Shown here one piece after another: positions 52,448 to 61,958 of a stretch of 64,000 nt of DNA (position 1 is the first letter of the stretch; each line of letters opens with the position of its first letter). The DNA is taken from contig NC_014640.1 in assembly GCF_000165835.1 (NCBI RefSeq), forward strand, positions 5,642,001-5,706,000, written 5' to 3'. The stretch is from Achromobacter xylosoxidans A8. GTDB taxonomy: Bacteria > Pseudomonadota > Gammaproteobacteria > Burkholderiales > Burkholderiaceae_B. The position numbers and the translations under genes are program-made. The notes under the pieces were generated by a model that saw nothing but the letters and a program-made list of their open reading frames with translations, had not been told where the DNA came from and did not search any database.

Positions 52448-53503
52448 TCATGCGATGCCCAGCAGGGCGTTGATCTGTTGCTTGTCGATGGCGGCGCCAG
52501 CGAAATCGTCGAACACCTTGGACGTGACCGGGATGATGTGGCGGTTGATGAACTCCACGCCTTCGCGCGCGCCGGTCTCCTGGTCCTTCAGGCAGCACTC
52601 CCATTCCAGCGTGGCCCAGCCCTGGTAGTCGTATTGCGCCAGCTTCGAAAAGATCGCCTTGAAGTCCACCTGCCCGTCGCCCAGCGAGCGGAAGCGGCCG
52701 GCCCGATTTATCCAGGACTGGTATCCGCCATAGATGCCCTGCCGGCCGGTCGGATTGAATTCGGCATCCTTCACATGGAACATGCGGATGTGATCCTTGT
52801 AGATGTCCAGGTACTCCAGATAATTCAGCTGCTGCAGCACGAAGTGGCTGGGGTCGAACAGGATGGCGCAGCGCGCATGGCCGCCCACACGCTCGCGGAA
52901 CATCTCGAACGAAATGCCGTCGTGCAGGTCTTCGCTGGGATGGATCTCGAAGCACAGGTTCACGCCCTGCTCGTCGCACTCGTCCAGGACCGGGAGCCAG
53001 CGCTTGGCGAGTTCATCGAAGGCCGCTTCGATCAAGCCTTCGGGACGCTGCGGAAACGGGAACAGGTAGGGCCAGGCCAGCGAACCCGAGAACGTGCCCA
53101 TCTCGGTCAGCCCCAACCTGCGCGATGCGCGCGCCGTGTCCAGCAGGCCTTGCCGCGCCCAAGCCGTCCGGGCTTGCGGATTGCCGCGAGCCTCGGGCGG
53201 CGCGAAGTTGTCGACCATGGCGTCGTAGGCGGGATGGACCGCCAGCGACTGGCCATAGATGTGGCTGGTCAGTTCGCTGACCACCAGGCCATGCTCGGCC
53301 AGCGTGCCCTTGATCTCATCGCAATAGTCCTGGCTGGCGGCCGCCGTCGCGGCGTCGAAGAAGCGCTGGTCCCAGGCCGGAATCTGCAGGGCCTTGAAAC
53401 CCACGCCCGCCGCCCATTCGGCGATGGCGGGCAGGCTGTTGAAGGGAGCGACGGCGTCGCTGAACTGGGCCAGGTGCAGGCTGGGGCCTTTGATCGTTTG
53501 CAT
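52448..53503 (-). CDS. Sugar phosphate isomerase/epimerase (TIM barrel)
   Basis: A 351-aa xylose-isomerase-like TIM barrel. Metal-site motifs are visible: CFEIHPSEDLHDG, CAILFDPSHFVLQ, MFHVKDAEF and WATLEWEC, giving the Glu/Asp/His/Glu set of divalent metal ligands. A GYQSWINRAGRFRSLGDGQVDF segment matches the sugar isomerase group found in many catabolic operons. It is the first gene of the operon; a perfect palindrome lies 20 bases upstream of its ATG. Confidence 0.86.
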   Translation of the reverse strand: MQTIKGPSLHLAQFSDAVAPFNSLPAIAEWAAGVGFKALQIPAWDQRFFDAATAAASQDYCDEIKGTLAEHGLVVSELTSHIYGQSLAVHPAYDAMVDNFAPPEARGNPQARTAWARQGLLDTARASRRLGLTEMGTFSGSLAWPYLFPFPQRPEGLIEAAFDELAKRWLPVLDECDEQGVNLCFEIHPSEDLHDGISFEMFRERVGGHARCAILFDPSHFVLQQLNYLEYLDIYKDHIRMFHVKDAEFNPTGRQGIYGGYQSWINRAGRFRSLGDGQVDFKAIFSKLAQYDYQGWATLEWECCLKDQETGAREGVEFINRHIIPVTSKVFDDFAGAAIDKQQINALLGIA

Positions 53504-53522
53504 GATTTTTTAAACCTAATTG

Positions 53523-53538
53523 TTTGTCGAACGACAAA
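53523..53538. promoter_or_regulatory. Palindromic operator of the epimerase operon
   Basis: TTTGTCG-AA-CGACAAA, a perfect 7-2-7 palindrome in an AT-rich stretch 20 bases before the epimerase start, well placed to block transcription. The adjacent TetR gene is one candidate regulator, but it is 102 bases away and reads outward; a regulator outside the window is equally possible. Confidence 0.6.
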
Positions 53539-53640
53539 GAATAGACGATGAACAGGTGCGACTGCAAGCGCCGGCTCCGCGCACATAGCCGCGCAGGCGC
53601 GGCGTTACACTGCGCCTCAGTTCATTTCAACGAGACCGTC

Positions 53641-54237
53641 ATGGCAGGCAGACCCAGAGAATTCGACCGCGACCTGGCGCTTCAGCAAGCGATGCTTGCG
53701 TTCTGGAAGCAAGGCTACGAGGGCACGTCGATGGCGGACCTGGTGGCGGCAACGGGACTGGCTTCGGCGCGCCTCTACGCCGCCTTCGGTTCCAAGCAGG
53801 ACTTGTTCCGCGAAGCCGTGGCGCGCTACGAGGCAGGCGACGGCGCCTTCGCCGAGAAGGCGCTGGAAGACACTGAAGGCGTGCGCGACGCCATCGCCAA
53901 ACTGCTGGCCGACGCGGTAGGCACCTACACCCGACGCGGCCGTCCGCAAGGCTGCATGGTGGTGTCGGCCGCCACCAATTACGCCGCGGAAAACGAAGCC
54001 GTCATGGCATGGCTCACCAGCCATCGCAAGGCGCGCACGCAGTCCATCATCGACCGCCTCGAGGCCGCATTGCAGGCGGGCGAGCTCAAGCCCGGCACCG
54101 ATGTACAGGCCTTGGGCGACTACTACGCCGTGGTGCTGCACGGCCTGTCGGTGCAAGCACGGGACGGCGTCGGCCGGGCCCGTCTCCTGGCCATGATCCC
54201 GCCTGCCCTGAGCGCGCTGGACGCCGTCATGCGCTAG
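53641..54237 (+). CDS. TetR-family transcriptional regulator
   Basis: A 198-aa regulator from the ATG at 53641. The N-terminal helix-turn-helix reads ALQQAMLAFWKQGYEGTSMADLVAATGLASARLYAAFGSKQDLF, a complete TetR motif. The ligand domain contains RRGRPQGCMVVSAATNYA, typical of the AcrR/CopR-like branch. It is divergent from the epimerase operon across 137 bases that contain the palindrome at 53523. Confidence 0.87.
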   Translation: MAGRPREFDRDLALQQAMLAFWKQGYEGTSMADLVAATGLASARLYAAFGSKQDLFREAVARYEAGDGAFAEKALEDTEGVRDAIAKLLADAVGTYTRRGRPQGCMVVSAATNYAAENEAVMAWLTSHRKARTQSIIDRLEAALQAGELKPGTDVQALGDYYAVVLHGLSVQARDGVGRARLLAMIPPALSALDAVMR

Positions 54238-54304
54238 CCCTGGCCCTGGGGCGCGAGCCTCTCCGGGGACATCGGGTCAAATCGTCCCCCATTCTCTTTA
54301 ATTG

Positions 54305-54331
54305 CATTTTGACAATTCAATATGCAAAATG
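54305..54331. promoter_or_regulatory. Inverted repeat before aconitase gene
   Basis: CATTTTG-N13-CAAAATG, perfect 7-base arms directly before the aconitase ATG at 54338. It may be the operator of the GntR regulator encoded downstream in the same operon. The right arm contains the alternative ATG at 54329. Confidence 0.45.
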
Positions 54332-54337
54332 GCGGCT

Positions 54338-56971
54338 ATGGACACCATCACCGCCACGCCCCGCCATGCCCGCTTCACCCTGAACGGCGCCAGCCATACT
54401 TGCCTGGACCTGCCCGGCATGTACGGCGCCGAGTACTTTCGCCTGCCGGTGGTGCTGCGGCTGCTGCTGGAGAATGCGCTGCGCAACATGCAAGGCACGG
54501 AACGTGACGCCGCTACCGCGGCGCTGTTCGGATGGTTGGCGCACGGCACCAGCGAGGCCGAGATCGCCTTCCAGCCCGGGCGCGTGCTGATGCACGACAC
54601 CACCAGCACCCCGGCGCTGGTGGACATCGCCGCCATGCGAGATGCCCTGGCCGAAGCCGGCGTCGATCCTTCCACGCTGAATCCCGTGCTGCCCGTGGAC
54701 GTGTCGGTGGATCATTCGCTGGCGGTGCAGTCCTATGCGCGCGCCGATGCGGCGTCGTTGAACCTGGACCTGGAACTGCGCCGCAACGCCGAGCGCTACC
54801 GCTTCCTGCGCTGGGCCTCCAAGGCCCTGTCCAACGTGCGCATCCATCCGCCAGGCACGGGCATCATGCACACCATCAACCTGGAGCAACTGGCCACCGT
54901 GGTCTGCGCGCGGGAAGACGGCGACGCCATCGCCCTGCATCCGGACATGATGATAGGCACCGACAGCCACACGCCCATGGTCAACGGCATCGGCGTGCTG
55001 GGTTGGGGCGTGGGCGGCCTGGAAGCGCAGACCGTGATGTTCGGCCTGCCCACACTACTGCGCATTCCCGATGTCATCGGCGTGCGCCTGAGCGGCGCGC
55101 TGGCGCCGGGAGTCAGCGCCACCGACCTGGCACTGACCGTGACCCAGCGCCTGCGCGCAATCGGGGTATCCGGGGAATTCGTGGAGTTCTACGGGCCGGG
55201 CGTGGCCACGCTGCCGGCCGGCAGCCGCTGCGTGGTCGCCAATATGGCGCCCGAGTACGGCGCCACCACGGGCTACTTCCCGATAGATACGCAAACGCTG
55301 GCCTACCTGCGCCAGACAGGCCGGCCCGAAGCGCTGATCGCGCAGGTCCAGGCCTACGCCGAACACGCCGGCATCGGCTACGACCCCGCCGCCGAGCCGC
55401 GCTACACCCGCGTCGTCGATATCGCGCTGGACCGCGTGCAGATGCATGTGGCGGGCCCCAGGCGGCCGCAAGACCTGCATCCCTACGGCCACACCAGGGC
55501 GATCCTGGCGGAACTGGCCTTCACGCCCTCGGCCGCCGCTGGCGGCCTGCCCCGCCACGCCATCGCGATCGCCGCCATCACGAGCTGCACCAACACCTCC
55601 GATCCACGCCTGTTGACCGCCGCCGGCCTGCTGGCCCGCAAGGCGCGCCAAGCCGGCCTGCGCGTGCCCGCCTGGGTGAAGACCTCGCTGGCCCCGGGTT
55701 CGCCCGCGGCCGCCGCATACCTCGCGCGCGCCGGGCTGCTGGACGATCTGGCCGCCGTGGGCTTCGACATCGTGGGTTACGGCTGTACTACCTGCATCGG
55801 CAATTCCGGCCCCCTGCCTGAAGCCGTGCGCGAGGCCATGGCGGCCGGCTCGGTCCATCCCGTGGCGGTGCTGTCCGGCAACCGCAACTTCGCCGGCCGC
55901 ATCCATCCGGACCTGGACCTGGGCTTCCTGATGTCGCCAGCGCTAGTCATCGCGTTCGCGTTGGCCGGCGATGCCGAACGCGACCTGAGCCGCGAACCCG
56001 TACAAACTGGACCCGATGGCCGCGCCATCCATCTGCGCGAACTTTGGCCCGACGACGCCGACATCGACGCCGCGCTGGCCGCCGGCCAGCAACCGGCGGA
56101 CTACCGCCACGCCTTCCAGATCGCCAGCGCCAACCCGGCCTGGCAGGCCCTGCAATCGCCGGACTCGGCGCGTTTTCCCTGGGACCCTGCCTCCACCGCC
56201 CTGCGCCGCCCGCCCTTCGCCAGCGTCGACGAGGCCAGCCAACTGGGCCGCTACACGGCGCATCCGCTGCTGGTGCTGGGCGACGATGTGACCACCGATC
56301 ATCTGTCGCCCGCCAGCGCCATACCGCCGGACAGCCCGATCGCCGACTTCCTGGTCGAGCGCGGCGACGACCGCAACGACCTGAACGTGTTCGCCTCGCG
56401 GCGCGGCAACTGGCAGGTGATGCTGCGCGCGGCCTTCTACAGCAAGAGCCTGGTCAATCTGCTTTGCCCCGGCGCGCCGGTGGGCCACACGCTGCACGCG
56501 CCCAGCGGCCGGGTGGAGCCGATCTGGGAGGCCGCTGGCCGCTACGCCCGGGCCGGCCAACCCGTGGTCCTGGTGGCGGGCGAACGCTACGGCACGGGCT
56601 CCTCACGCGACTGGGCCGCCAAGGGCCAGCGGCTGTTGGGCATCCGCGCGGTGCTGGCGGTCAGCTTCGAACGCATCCATCGCTCCAACCTGATAGGCAT
56701 GGGCATCCTGCCCTTGCGCCTGCCTGCGGGCGTCACGCCGGCCACGCTGCGGGTCCGGCCCGGCGACCGGATCGAGATCGACGCCCAGGCCGCCGCACTG
56801 GCGCCGCGCATGGCCGTGGCGGTGCGCATCCTGCGCGCCGGCGGCGCCGTCGAAACGCTACAGGCCACGGCAGCGGTCGAGACCCGGCTGGAAGTCAGGC
56901 TGCTGCGCATGGGCGGCGTCATTCCCGCTATCCTCTCGGACACCATCCATTCCGCCGCCCGCCACGCATGA
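54338..56971 (+). CDS. AcnA/AcnD-type aconitate hydratase
   Basis: An 877-aa Fe-S dehydratase from ATG 54338 (ATG 54329 possible). Cluster ligands are present: SCTNTSDPR for the first Cys and YGCTTCIGNSGPL for the CxxC pair. Also visible are HPDMMIGTDSHTPMVNGIGVLGWGVGG, LSGNRNFAGRIHPD and ERYGTGSSRDWAAKG with active-site Ser/Arg. The N-terminal half (MHDTTSTPALVDIAAM, PPGTGIMHTINLEQLA) leans towards the AcnD branch that handles 2-methylcitrate, but no prpB, prpC or prpF gene is nearby, so substrate is open. A GntR gene overlaps its end by 4 bases. Confidence 0.85.
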   Translation: MDTITATPRHARFTLNGASHTCLDLPGMYGAEYFRLPVVLRLLLENALRNMQGTERDAATAALFGWLAHGTSEAEIAFQPGRVLMHDTTSTPALVDIAAMRDALAEAGVDPSTLNPVLPVDVSVDHSLAVQSYARADAASLNLDLELRRNAERYRFLRWASKALSNVRIHPPGTGIMHTINLEQLATVVCAREDGDAIALHPDMMIGTDSHTPMVNGIGVLGWGVGGLEAQTVMFGLPTLLRIPDVIGVRLSGALAPGVSATDLALTVTQRLRAIGVSGEFVEFYGPGVATLPAGSRCVVANMAPEYGATTGYFPIDTQTLAYLRQTGRPEALIAQVQAYAEHAGIGYDPAAEPRYTRVVDIALDRVQMHVAGPRRPQDLHPYGHTRAILAELAFTPSAAAGGLPRHAIAIAAITSCTNTSDPRLLTAAGLLARKARQAGLRVPAWVKTSLAPGSPAAAAYLARAGLLDDLAAVGFDIVGYGCTTCIGNSGPLPEAVREAMAAGSVHPVAVLSGNRNFAGRIHPDLDLGFLMSPALVIAFALAGDAERDLSREPVQTGPDGRAIHLRELWPDDADIDAALAAGQQPADYRHAFQIASANPAWQALQSPDSARFPWDPASTALRRPPFASVDEASQLGRYTAHPLLVLGDDVTTDHLSPASAIPPDSPIADFLVERGDDRNDLNVFASRRGNWQVMLRAAFYSKSLVNLLCPGAPVGHTLHAPSGRVEPIWEAAGRYARAGQPVVLVAGERYGTGSSRDWAAKGQRLLGIRAVLAVSFERIHRSNLIGMGILPLRLPAGVTPATLRVRPGDRIEIDAQAAALAPRMAVAVRILRAGGAVETLQATAAVETRLEVRLLRMGGVIPAILSDTIHSAARHA

Positions 56972-57864
56972 GCGCCCAAACCAATACCGCCGCGAAAATC
57001 CTGGCCCTGATCCAGGAAGACCGCCTGCCCGCGGGTGCGCACCTGACCGCGCAGAAGCTCGCCGACCGGCTGCGACTGTCGCGCTCGCCCGTCAACGACG
57101 CGCTGGACGTCCTGGAGCAACGCGGCGTCGTTTCGCGCAAGCCCAACCGCGGCTATTTTCTGGCGCAGGATCACGCGACGCTGGCGCAAGCGCATGAGGA
57201 TCTGGCGCCGCCCTCCGTGGACGACATCGTCACGCACAGCTACTTCAAGCTGGCCGACGAGCTGCTGCGCGGCGCGCTGCCCATGCAGTGCAGCGAGGCG
57301 CTGCTGCGCGCGCGCTATGGCCTGACGGCGGCGCAGACGCAGGCCCTGCTGGGCTGCATCGCGCAGGAAGGCTGGGCCAAGCGCAGACCGGGCTATGGCT
57401 GGGAATTTTCATCCATGATGACCACGCCCGACAGCCTGCTGCAGTCCTACCGCCTGCGCCTGGCGCTGGAGCCGGCGGCGCTGCTGGAACCGGGTTTTCG
57501 CATCGATAAACAAGTGCTGGCGCGCTGCCGCGCCGCTGAAAAGCACCTGCTGGACGGTGGCATCGCCACGGACACCGCGGACCAGCTGCATGAGCGCGGC
57601 GTGCGCTTTCATGAATCGCTGGTGGAAGCCTCGGGCAATCCCTTCTTCATCGACGCCATCAAGCGCGTCAACCGCGTGCGCCGGCTGCTGTCCTACCGTT
57701 CCATGCAGGACCGCAGCCGCTACCAGCAACATTGCGATCAGCACCTGGCCATCCTCGACCTGCTGGAACGCGAGCGCAACGAAGAGGCCTCAGCGGAACT
57801 GGCCAGCCATCTGCGCAGCACGCTGGACAACCTGGCCCGCATCAGCGGCATCCTGGCATCCTAG
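56968..57864 (+). CDS. GntR/FadR-family regulator with possible second winged helix
   Basis: A 298-aa regulator coupled to the aconitase gene through an ATGA overlap. The first winged helix is at 8-68 (ILALIQEDRLPAGAHLTAQKLADRLRLSRSPVNDALDVLEQRGVV). Residues 88-150 look like another (ELLRGALPMQCSEALLRARYGLTAAQTQALLGCIAQEGWAKR), unusual for the family and explaining the extra length. The C-terminal FCD-like helical domain (LRLALEPAALLEP, RFHESLVEASGNPFFIDAIKRV, QHLAILDLLERERNEEA) binds the effector. Likely control of its own operon by a tricarboxylate-type ligand is inference. Confidence 0.84.
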   Translation: MSAQTNTAAKILALIQEDRLPAGAHLTAQKLADRLRLSRSPVNDALDVLEQRGVVSRKPNRGYFLAQDHATLAQAHEDLAPPSVDDIVTHSYFKLADELLRGALPMQCSEALLRARYGLTAAQTQALLGCIAQEGWAKRRPGYGWEFSSMMTTPDSLLQSYRLRLALEPAALLEPGFRIDKQVLARCRAAEKHLLDGGIATDTADQLHERGVRFHESLVEASGNPFFIDAIKRVNRVRRLLSYRSMQDRSRYQQHCDQHLAILDLLERERNEEASAELASHLRSTLDNLARISGILAS

Positions 57865-57879
57865 GCCGGCAAGTTCCGC

Positions 57880-60345
57880 TCAGAAGTCCATCGACGCGGA
57901 CAGCATCAGTGTGCGCGGCACGCCCTGGGAAATCGTGCCGTACGACGCCACGCCCGACCAATAGGCGCGGTTGAAGACGTTGACCACATTCGCCCGCAGC
58001 GTGATGTCCTTGCCGTAGACCTTGGCGGCGTAACGCGCGCCCAGATCGAACGTGGTCCACGAAGGCACCGACTGCGTATTGGCCTGGTTGATGTATTCGC
58101 TGCCGGTGTGCATCATGCTGCCGGTCAAGGTCAGGCCCGCGACCCATGGCGTATCCCATTCCGCGCCCAGGTTGAGCGACACCTTGGGTACGCCCACGGG
58201 CCGGTTGCCCACCACGGCGCTATTGCCGGCGCGCGTCAGTTCCGCGTCCAGCAAGGTCACCCCGCCCAGCAGGCGCAGGCCGCGCCATGGTTCGCCGGCC
58301 AGGTTCAGTTCCAGACCGCGGTTGCGCTGCTCGCTGTCGGCGCCGTACACGCCGTTGGTCAGCTGGCCGCTGGGCTTGGTGATCTCGAAGGCGCTCAGGG
58401 TCAGCATGGCGCCGTCCAGGTCCACCTTCACTCCCACCTCTTTCTGCCTGGCCTTGTAGGGCTTGAACACCTGGCCCGCGTTGGACGCGGTGGCAGGCGC
58501 CACGTCGCCCTTGCTCAGGCCTTCGATGTAGTTGGCGTACAGCGAGACATTGCTCCAGGGCTTGACCACGATGCCCGCCAGCGGCGTGGTCGCGCTCTCG
58601 TCATAGCTGACGGTGCGCGCGCCAGTCGTGGCGTTGAAGTTGCGCGATTCGATGCGCTGCTGGCGCACGCCCAGGGTCAGCTGCGCGCGCTCGTCCAGGA
58701 TGCTGAGCGTATCGGCCAGCGCCAGGCCGGAAAGGTCCGATGACGAAATCTTTGGCACATAGGCAGGCGCTGGAATGTATTGCTCCGGGCGCGTGATCGG
58801 ATGATAGATGTTGGACGTGAGCGGCGTGCCCAACACGCTGGCCTGCTTGTTCCGGTCGCTGTACAGGCTGCCCATGAAGCTGATGGCGTGGCGCACCGGC
58901 CCCGTGTCCAGCTTGGCGCGCAGCCCCGCGTTGTAGGTGCTGCGGTTGACCTCGAACCGGAAGTTGTTCGGCGTGACCACCGTGTCGCCGGCCGCGTTGA
59001 CGATGGTGGGCGTCTGGTCCGACAGGCGCGAAACATTGGTGTCCGAGCCGCCTGCGTCGGCAAAGACCGTCAGGCGGTCGCTGATGTCGTACTCCACCCG
59101 CAGCAGCGCCGATTGGCCATCGGACTTCCACCAGCCCCAGGGCTGGGTGGCGTTGCGCCGTCCATCCGCCGCATGCGGCACGTTTATGCCGGCGGCCACC
59201 AGGAAAGGTCGCGTGGGCGCGTCGATCTTCTCATTCTGCGTCAGCAGGTCCAGCGAGGCGCGCAACCGCTCGCCCTGATAATCCAGCGACAAGGCGCCGA
59301 TATCGGTGCGCGAATACAGATTGTCCAGCGGCGTATCGCCCTGGCGGTGCATGCCGTTGATGCGCACGCCCCATTCGCCATCCTTGCCGAAGCGGCGGCT
59401 CAGGTCCGCGCGCGCGCCGAATTGCGAATCGCCCACATAGTCGGCGGACACGCGGCTCAGGTCCTCCGGCAGCGCCCGCTTGGGCACCATGTTGATCACC
59501 CCGCCCACGCCGCTATTGGGCGACATGCCGTACAGCAGCGCCGCCGGCCCTTTCAGCACTTCAACCCGTTCGATGTAATCGGTAAAGACGTGATAGTTGG
59601 GCGCCACGCCGTAAACCCCGTCAAAGGCGATCTCGCCCAGATTGCCTTCGCCGATGGGAAAGCCGCGGATGTAGAACGAATCGGTCACGCCGCCGATCTG
59701 GCCGGTGAAGCGCACCGAAGGTTCAACGTTCAGCGCGTCGGCCAAGGTTACCGCCTGGCGGTTCGCCAGCAGCTCCGAGGTGTAGCTGGTGACGTTGAAC
59801 GGCGTGTCCATCACGTCGCGATTGCCCAGCAGGCCCAGGCGTCCGCCCCTGGCCACCTGGCCGCCCTCGTACTCGGCCGGCAAGGCGAACGGGGCCGCGC
59901 TGGCGCCGGCGACGGTGACCGTCGGCAGCACGGTCGCCGATTCATCCTGTCCCGAAGGCAGCTTGCGCAGGGAATAGGCGCCACCGCCCTGCTCCGACAA
60001 GGCATAGCCCGACCCCGACAGCAAACGGGAGAAGCCTTCCTTCACGGTATAGGCGCCGTCCAGTCCGTTGCTGCGCAGCCCCGACACCAGCGCCGGATCG
60101 AACGACAGCGGCACCCCCGCGGCGGCGGCGAACTGAGCCAGCGCGTCGCCCAGGGGTCCCGCCGGAATCGCGTAGGATTTACGCGCCGCAACGCTGACGG
60201 CTTCGGCGGCGGTGGCAGGCGCCGCCGCCCCCGCCGCGGCCGACAGCGCCAGTCCCATGCCGACGGCCCGGGCCACCGCCGCCAGGGGCGGCAAAACGGT
60301 TGTTCCACGAGCCGGGCGTGGCGAACGGGAGTTGCGGGAAACCAT
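57880..60345 (-). CDS. TonB-dependent siderophore receptor with STN signalling domain
   Basis: An 821-aa receptor; the ATG at 60345 follows AAGGA. A long signal ends near ATAAEA. An STN (secretin/TonB short) domain follows at about 55-120 (AIPAGPLGDALAQFAAAAGVPLSFDP, LDGAYTVKEGFSRLLSGSGY), the part that talks to a FecR-type anti-sigma factor. The plug has NVEPSVRFTGQIGG, FYIRGFPIGEGNLG, RVEVLKGPAALLYGMSPNSGVGG. It ends SASMDF with terminal Phe. A ferric siderophore is likely by family. It lies downstream of fecI/fecR-like genes on the same strand, so it is probably induced by surface signalling. Confidence 0.9.
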   Translation of the reverse strand: MVSRNSRSPRPARGTTVLPPLAAVARAVGMGLALSAAAGAAAPATAAEAVSVAARKSYAIPAGPLGDALAQFAAAAGVPLSFDPALVSGLRSNGLDGAYTVKEGFSRLLSGSGYALSEQGGGAYSLRKLPSGQDESATVLPTVTVAGASAAPFALPAEYEGGQVARGGRLGLLGNRDVMDTPFNVTSYTSELLANRQAVTLADALNVEPSVRFTGQIGGVTDSFYIRGFPIGEGNLGEIAFDGVYGVAPNYHVFTDYIERVEVLKGPAALLYGMSPNSGVGGVINMVPKRALPEDLSRVSADYVGDSQFGARADLSRRFGKDGEWGVRINGMHRQGDTPLDNLYSRTDIGALSLDYQGERLRASLDLLTQNEKIDAPTRPFLVAAGINVPHAADGRRNATQPWGWWKSDGQSALLRVEYDISDRLTVFADAGGSDTNVSRLSDQTPTIVNAAGDTVVTPNNFRFEVNRSTYNAGLRAKLDTGPVRHAISFMGSLYSDRNKQASVLGTPLTSNIYHPITRPEQYIPAPAYVPKISSSDLSGLALADTLSILDERAQLTLGVRQQRIESRNFNATTGARTVSYDESATTPLAGIVVKPWSNVSLYANYIEGLSKGDVAPATASNAGQVFKPYKARQKEVGVKVDLDGAMLTLSAFEITKPSGQLTNGVYGADSEQRNRGLELNLAGEPWRGLRLLGGVTLLDAELTRAGNSAVVGNRPVGVPKVSLNLGAEWDTPWVAGLTLTGSMMHTGSEYINQANTQSVPSWTTFDLGARYAAKVYGKDITLRANVVNVFNRAYWSGVASYGTISQGVPRTLMLSASMDF

Positions 60346-60441
60346 GAAGCTATCCTTCGTAAGGGTCGGGGTGGCGCGCGGTACGCGGCGGTTCACCCGG
60401 TACACCGGACGAAGCAGAAAAAAGTGTCAGCCCATTCGCGA

Positions 60442-61404
60442 TTAGTTTGTAACGCCGGCGCGCGGAGCAACCGTCGTCCAGTACGGCGTGATCCGGCTCA
60501 CCCTCACGGGCAGGGTTTTTTCCAGCAGCCGCAAGCTGGCATCGATGTCGTTCAAGGGAAAAGCCCCCGACACCCGCAGCCCCGCCACCGCCGGATCGCA
60601 GCGCAGCACGCCTCGCCGATACCGCCCCAGTTCATCCACTAGGTCCGCCAGCCGCCAGTTGCGCGCGGCCAGCATGCCTTGCTCCCAGGATGCCGCCGTC
60701 GCGTCCACCGCCGCCTGGGCCTGCACCTCGCGCCCATTGAAGACGGTCTGCTGTCCGGCCGGCAGCACCGTGGCGCTGCCTCCTGCCGACATGGGCCGGA
60801 TCTCCACCGCTCCCTCGAACACCGCCACGCGCACAACGCTCCCTTCGTCGCGCACCATGAAGCGCGTGCCCAGCGCGCGGATTGCTCCCTGCGCGGTCTG
60901 GACCACAAAGGGCCGCTGCAGCTGCGGTGTATCGCGGCCCGTGGTCAGCAGGATTTCGCCTGCCCGCAGCCACAGCGTGCGCTGTTGCGCGGTGTAGTCG
61001 ATGTCCACCGCACTGGCGGTGTTGAGCACCAGCTGCGTGCCGTCGGCCAGTTCCATGCGGCGCTGCTCGCCGGTCGCGGTGCGCGCATCCGCGCTCCATT
61101 CCCGCCAGGGCAACTCGCGTCCACCCAGCCAGGCCGCCGGCCCCAGCACCAGCAGGCCGGCCAGCGCCCGCAGCGCCTGCCGGCGTCCCGGACGATCCAG
61201 CCGCCGCAAGGTCTCGCCGGCGATCCTCGGCGGGACCTGCCCGAAGCCGCGCAACATGTCCTCGGCCCGCTGCCAGGCGGCGGCATGCGCAGCGCTGCGT
61301 GCGCGCCAGCGCTCGAACGCCTCTCGGTCCGATGGCGACAAGGTCTCGGATTGAAAGCGCACCAGCCAGCCGGCCGCTTCCTTCAGGATGGCAGGATCGA
61401 TCAC
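60442..61404 (-). CDS. FecR-family anti-sigma factor
   Basis: A 320-aa inner-membrane regulator. The start is a GTG that overlaps the sigma factor stop (GTGA); an upstream TTG is less likely. Residues 5-55 carry the cytoplasmic anti-sigma part (AAGWLVRFQSETLSPSDREAFERWRARSAAHAAAW). A single transmembrane helix follows (ALRALAGLLVLGPAAWL), then the periplasmic FecR domain (GEQRRMELADGTQLVLNTASAVDIDY, GAIRALGTRFMVRDEG). It should hold the adjacent sigma factor until a ligand-loaded receptor signals through its STN domain. Confidence 0.9.
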   Translation of the reverse strand: MIDPAILKEAAGWLVRFQSETLSPSDREAFERWRARSAAHAAAWQRAEDMLRGFGQVPPRIAGETLRRLDRPGRRQALRALAGLLVLGPAAWLGGRELPWREWSADARTATGEQRRMELADGTQLVLNTASAVDIDYTAQQRTLWLRAGEILLTTGRDTPQLQRPFVVQTAQGAIRALGTRFMVRDEGSVVRVAVFEGAVEIRPMSAGGSATVLPAGQQTVFNGREVQAQAAVDATAASWEQGMLAARNWRLADLVDELGRYRRGVLRCDPAVAGLRVSGAFPLNDIDASLRLLEKTLPVRVSRITPYWTTVAPRAGVTN

Positions 61405-61958
61405 AGGTCGGTCTGGCTGGCGATCAGGCAAGCGGTCAGCGCTGCCTGCATATGGCGCTTGACGGTGGATAGCGACACGCCCAGGCCCTGCGCGATCGCG
61501 TCATAGCCCATGCCCTCGAATTGCGACAGCAGGAAGATCTCGCGGGTTTTGGCCGACAGCTTGCGCAGCGCGGCGTCGATGGCGCCCAGGGTCTCCAGGA
61601 TCAAGGCGCGCGCCTCCGGCGAAGGCGCTTCCTGCTCGGGCAGTTGCGCGACGGCGGCCAGATAGGCCTCTTCCAGCGCGCGGCGGCGCCAGTGGTCCAC
61701 CACCAAGCCCTTCGCGATATGGGTCAGCAGCGCGCGCGGTTCGGCGCCGGCTTCCGTCCGGCGCCGCCCGGCCATCAAGCGCACGAAGGTATCGTGGGCC
61801 AGGTCCGCCGCGTCGAAGGAATTGCCCAACTTCTTGCGCAGCCAGACCGACAGCCAGCCGTGATGGTCACGATAGAGCTTCGCGACGGGATCGGCGGGCG
61901 GGGAATCGGGCGTGGGCAAGGCGCACCTGGCAATAGAATGTAAATAGGAACCATTCAT
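61401..61958 (-). CDS. FecI-type ECF sigma factor
   Basis: A 185-aa ECF sigma factor. Region 2 reads YRDHHGWLSVWLRKKLGNSFDAADLAHDTFVRLM. Region 4 reads LSAKTREIFLLSQFEGMGYDAIAQGLGVSLSTVKRHMQAAL. The pattern is that of FecI-type iron-uptake sigma factors. It is translationally coupled to the FecR gene, and the receptor gene at 62011 ends 52 bases upstream on the same strand. No clear Fur box was recognised before it. Confidence 0.9.
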   Translation of the reverse strand: MNGSYLHSIARCALPTPDSPPADPVAKLYRDHHGWLSVWLRKKLGNSFDAADLAHDTFVRLMAGRRRTEAGAEPRALLTHIAKGLVVDHWRRRALEEAYLAAVAQLPEQEAPSPEARALILETLGAIDAALRKLSAKTREIFLLSQFEGMGYDAIAQGLGVSLSTVKRHMQAALTACLIASQTDL

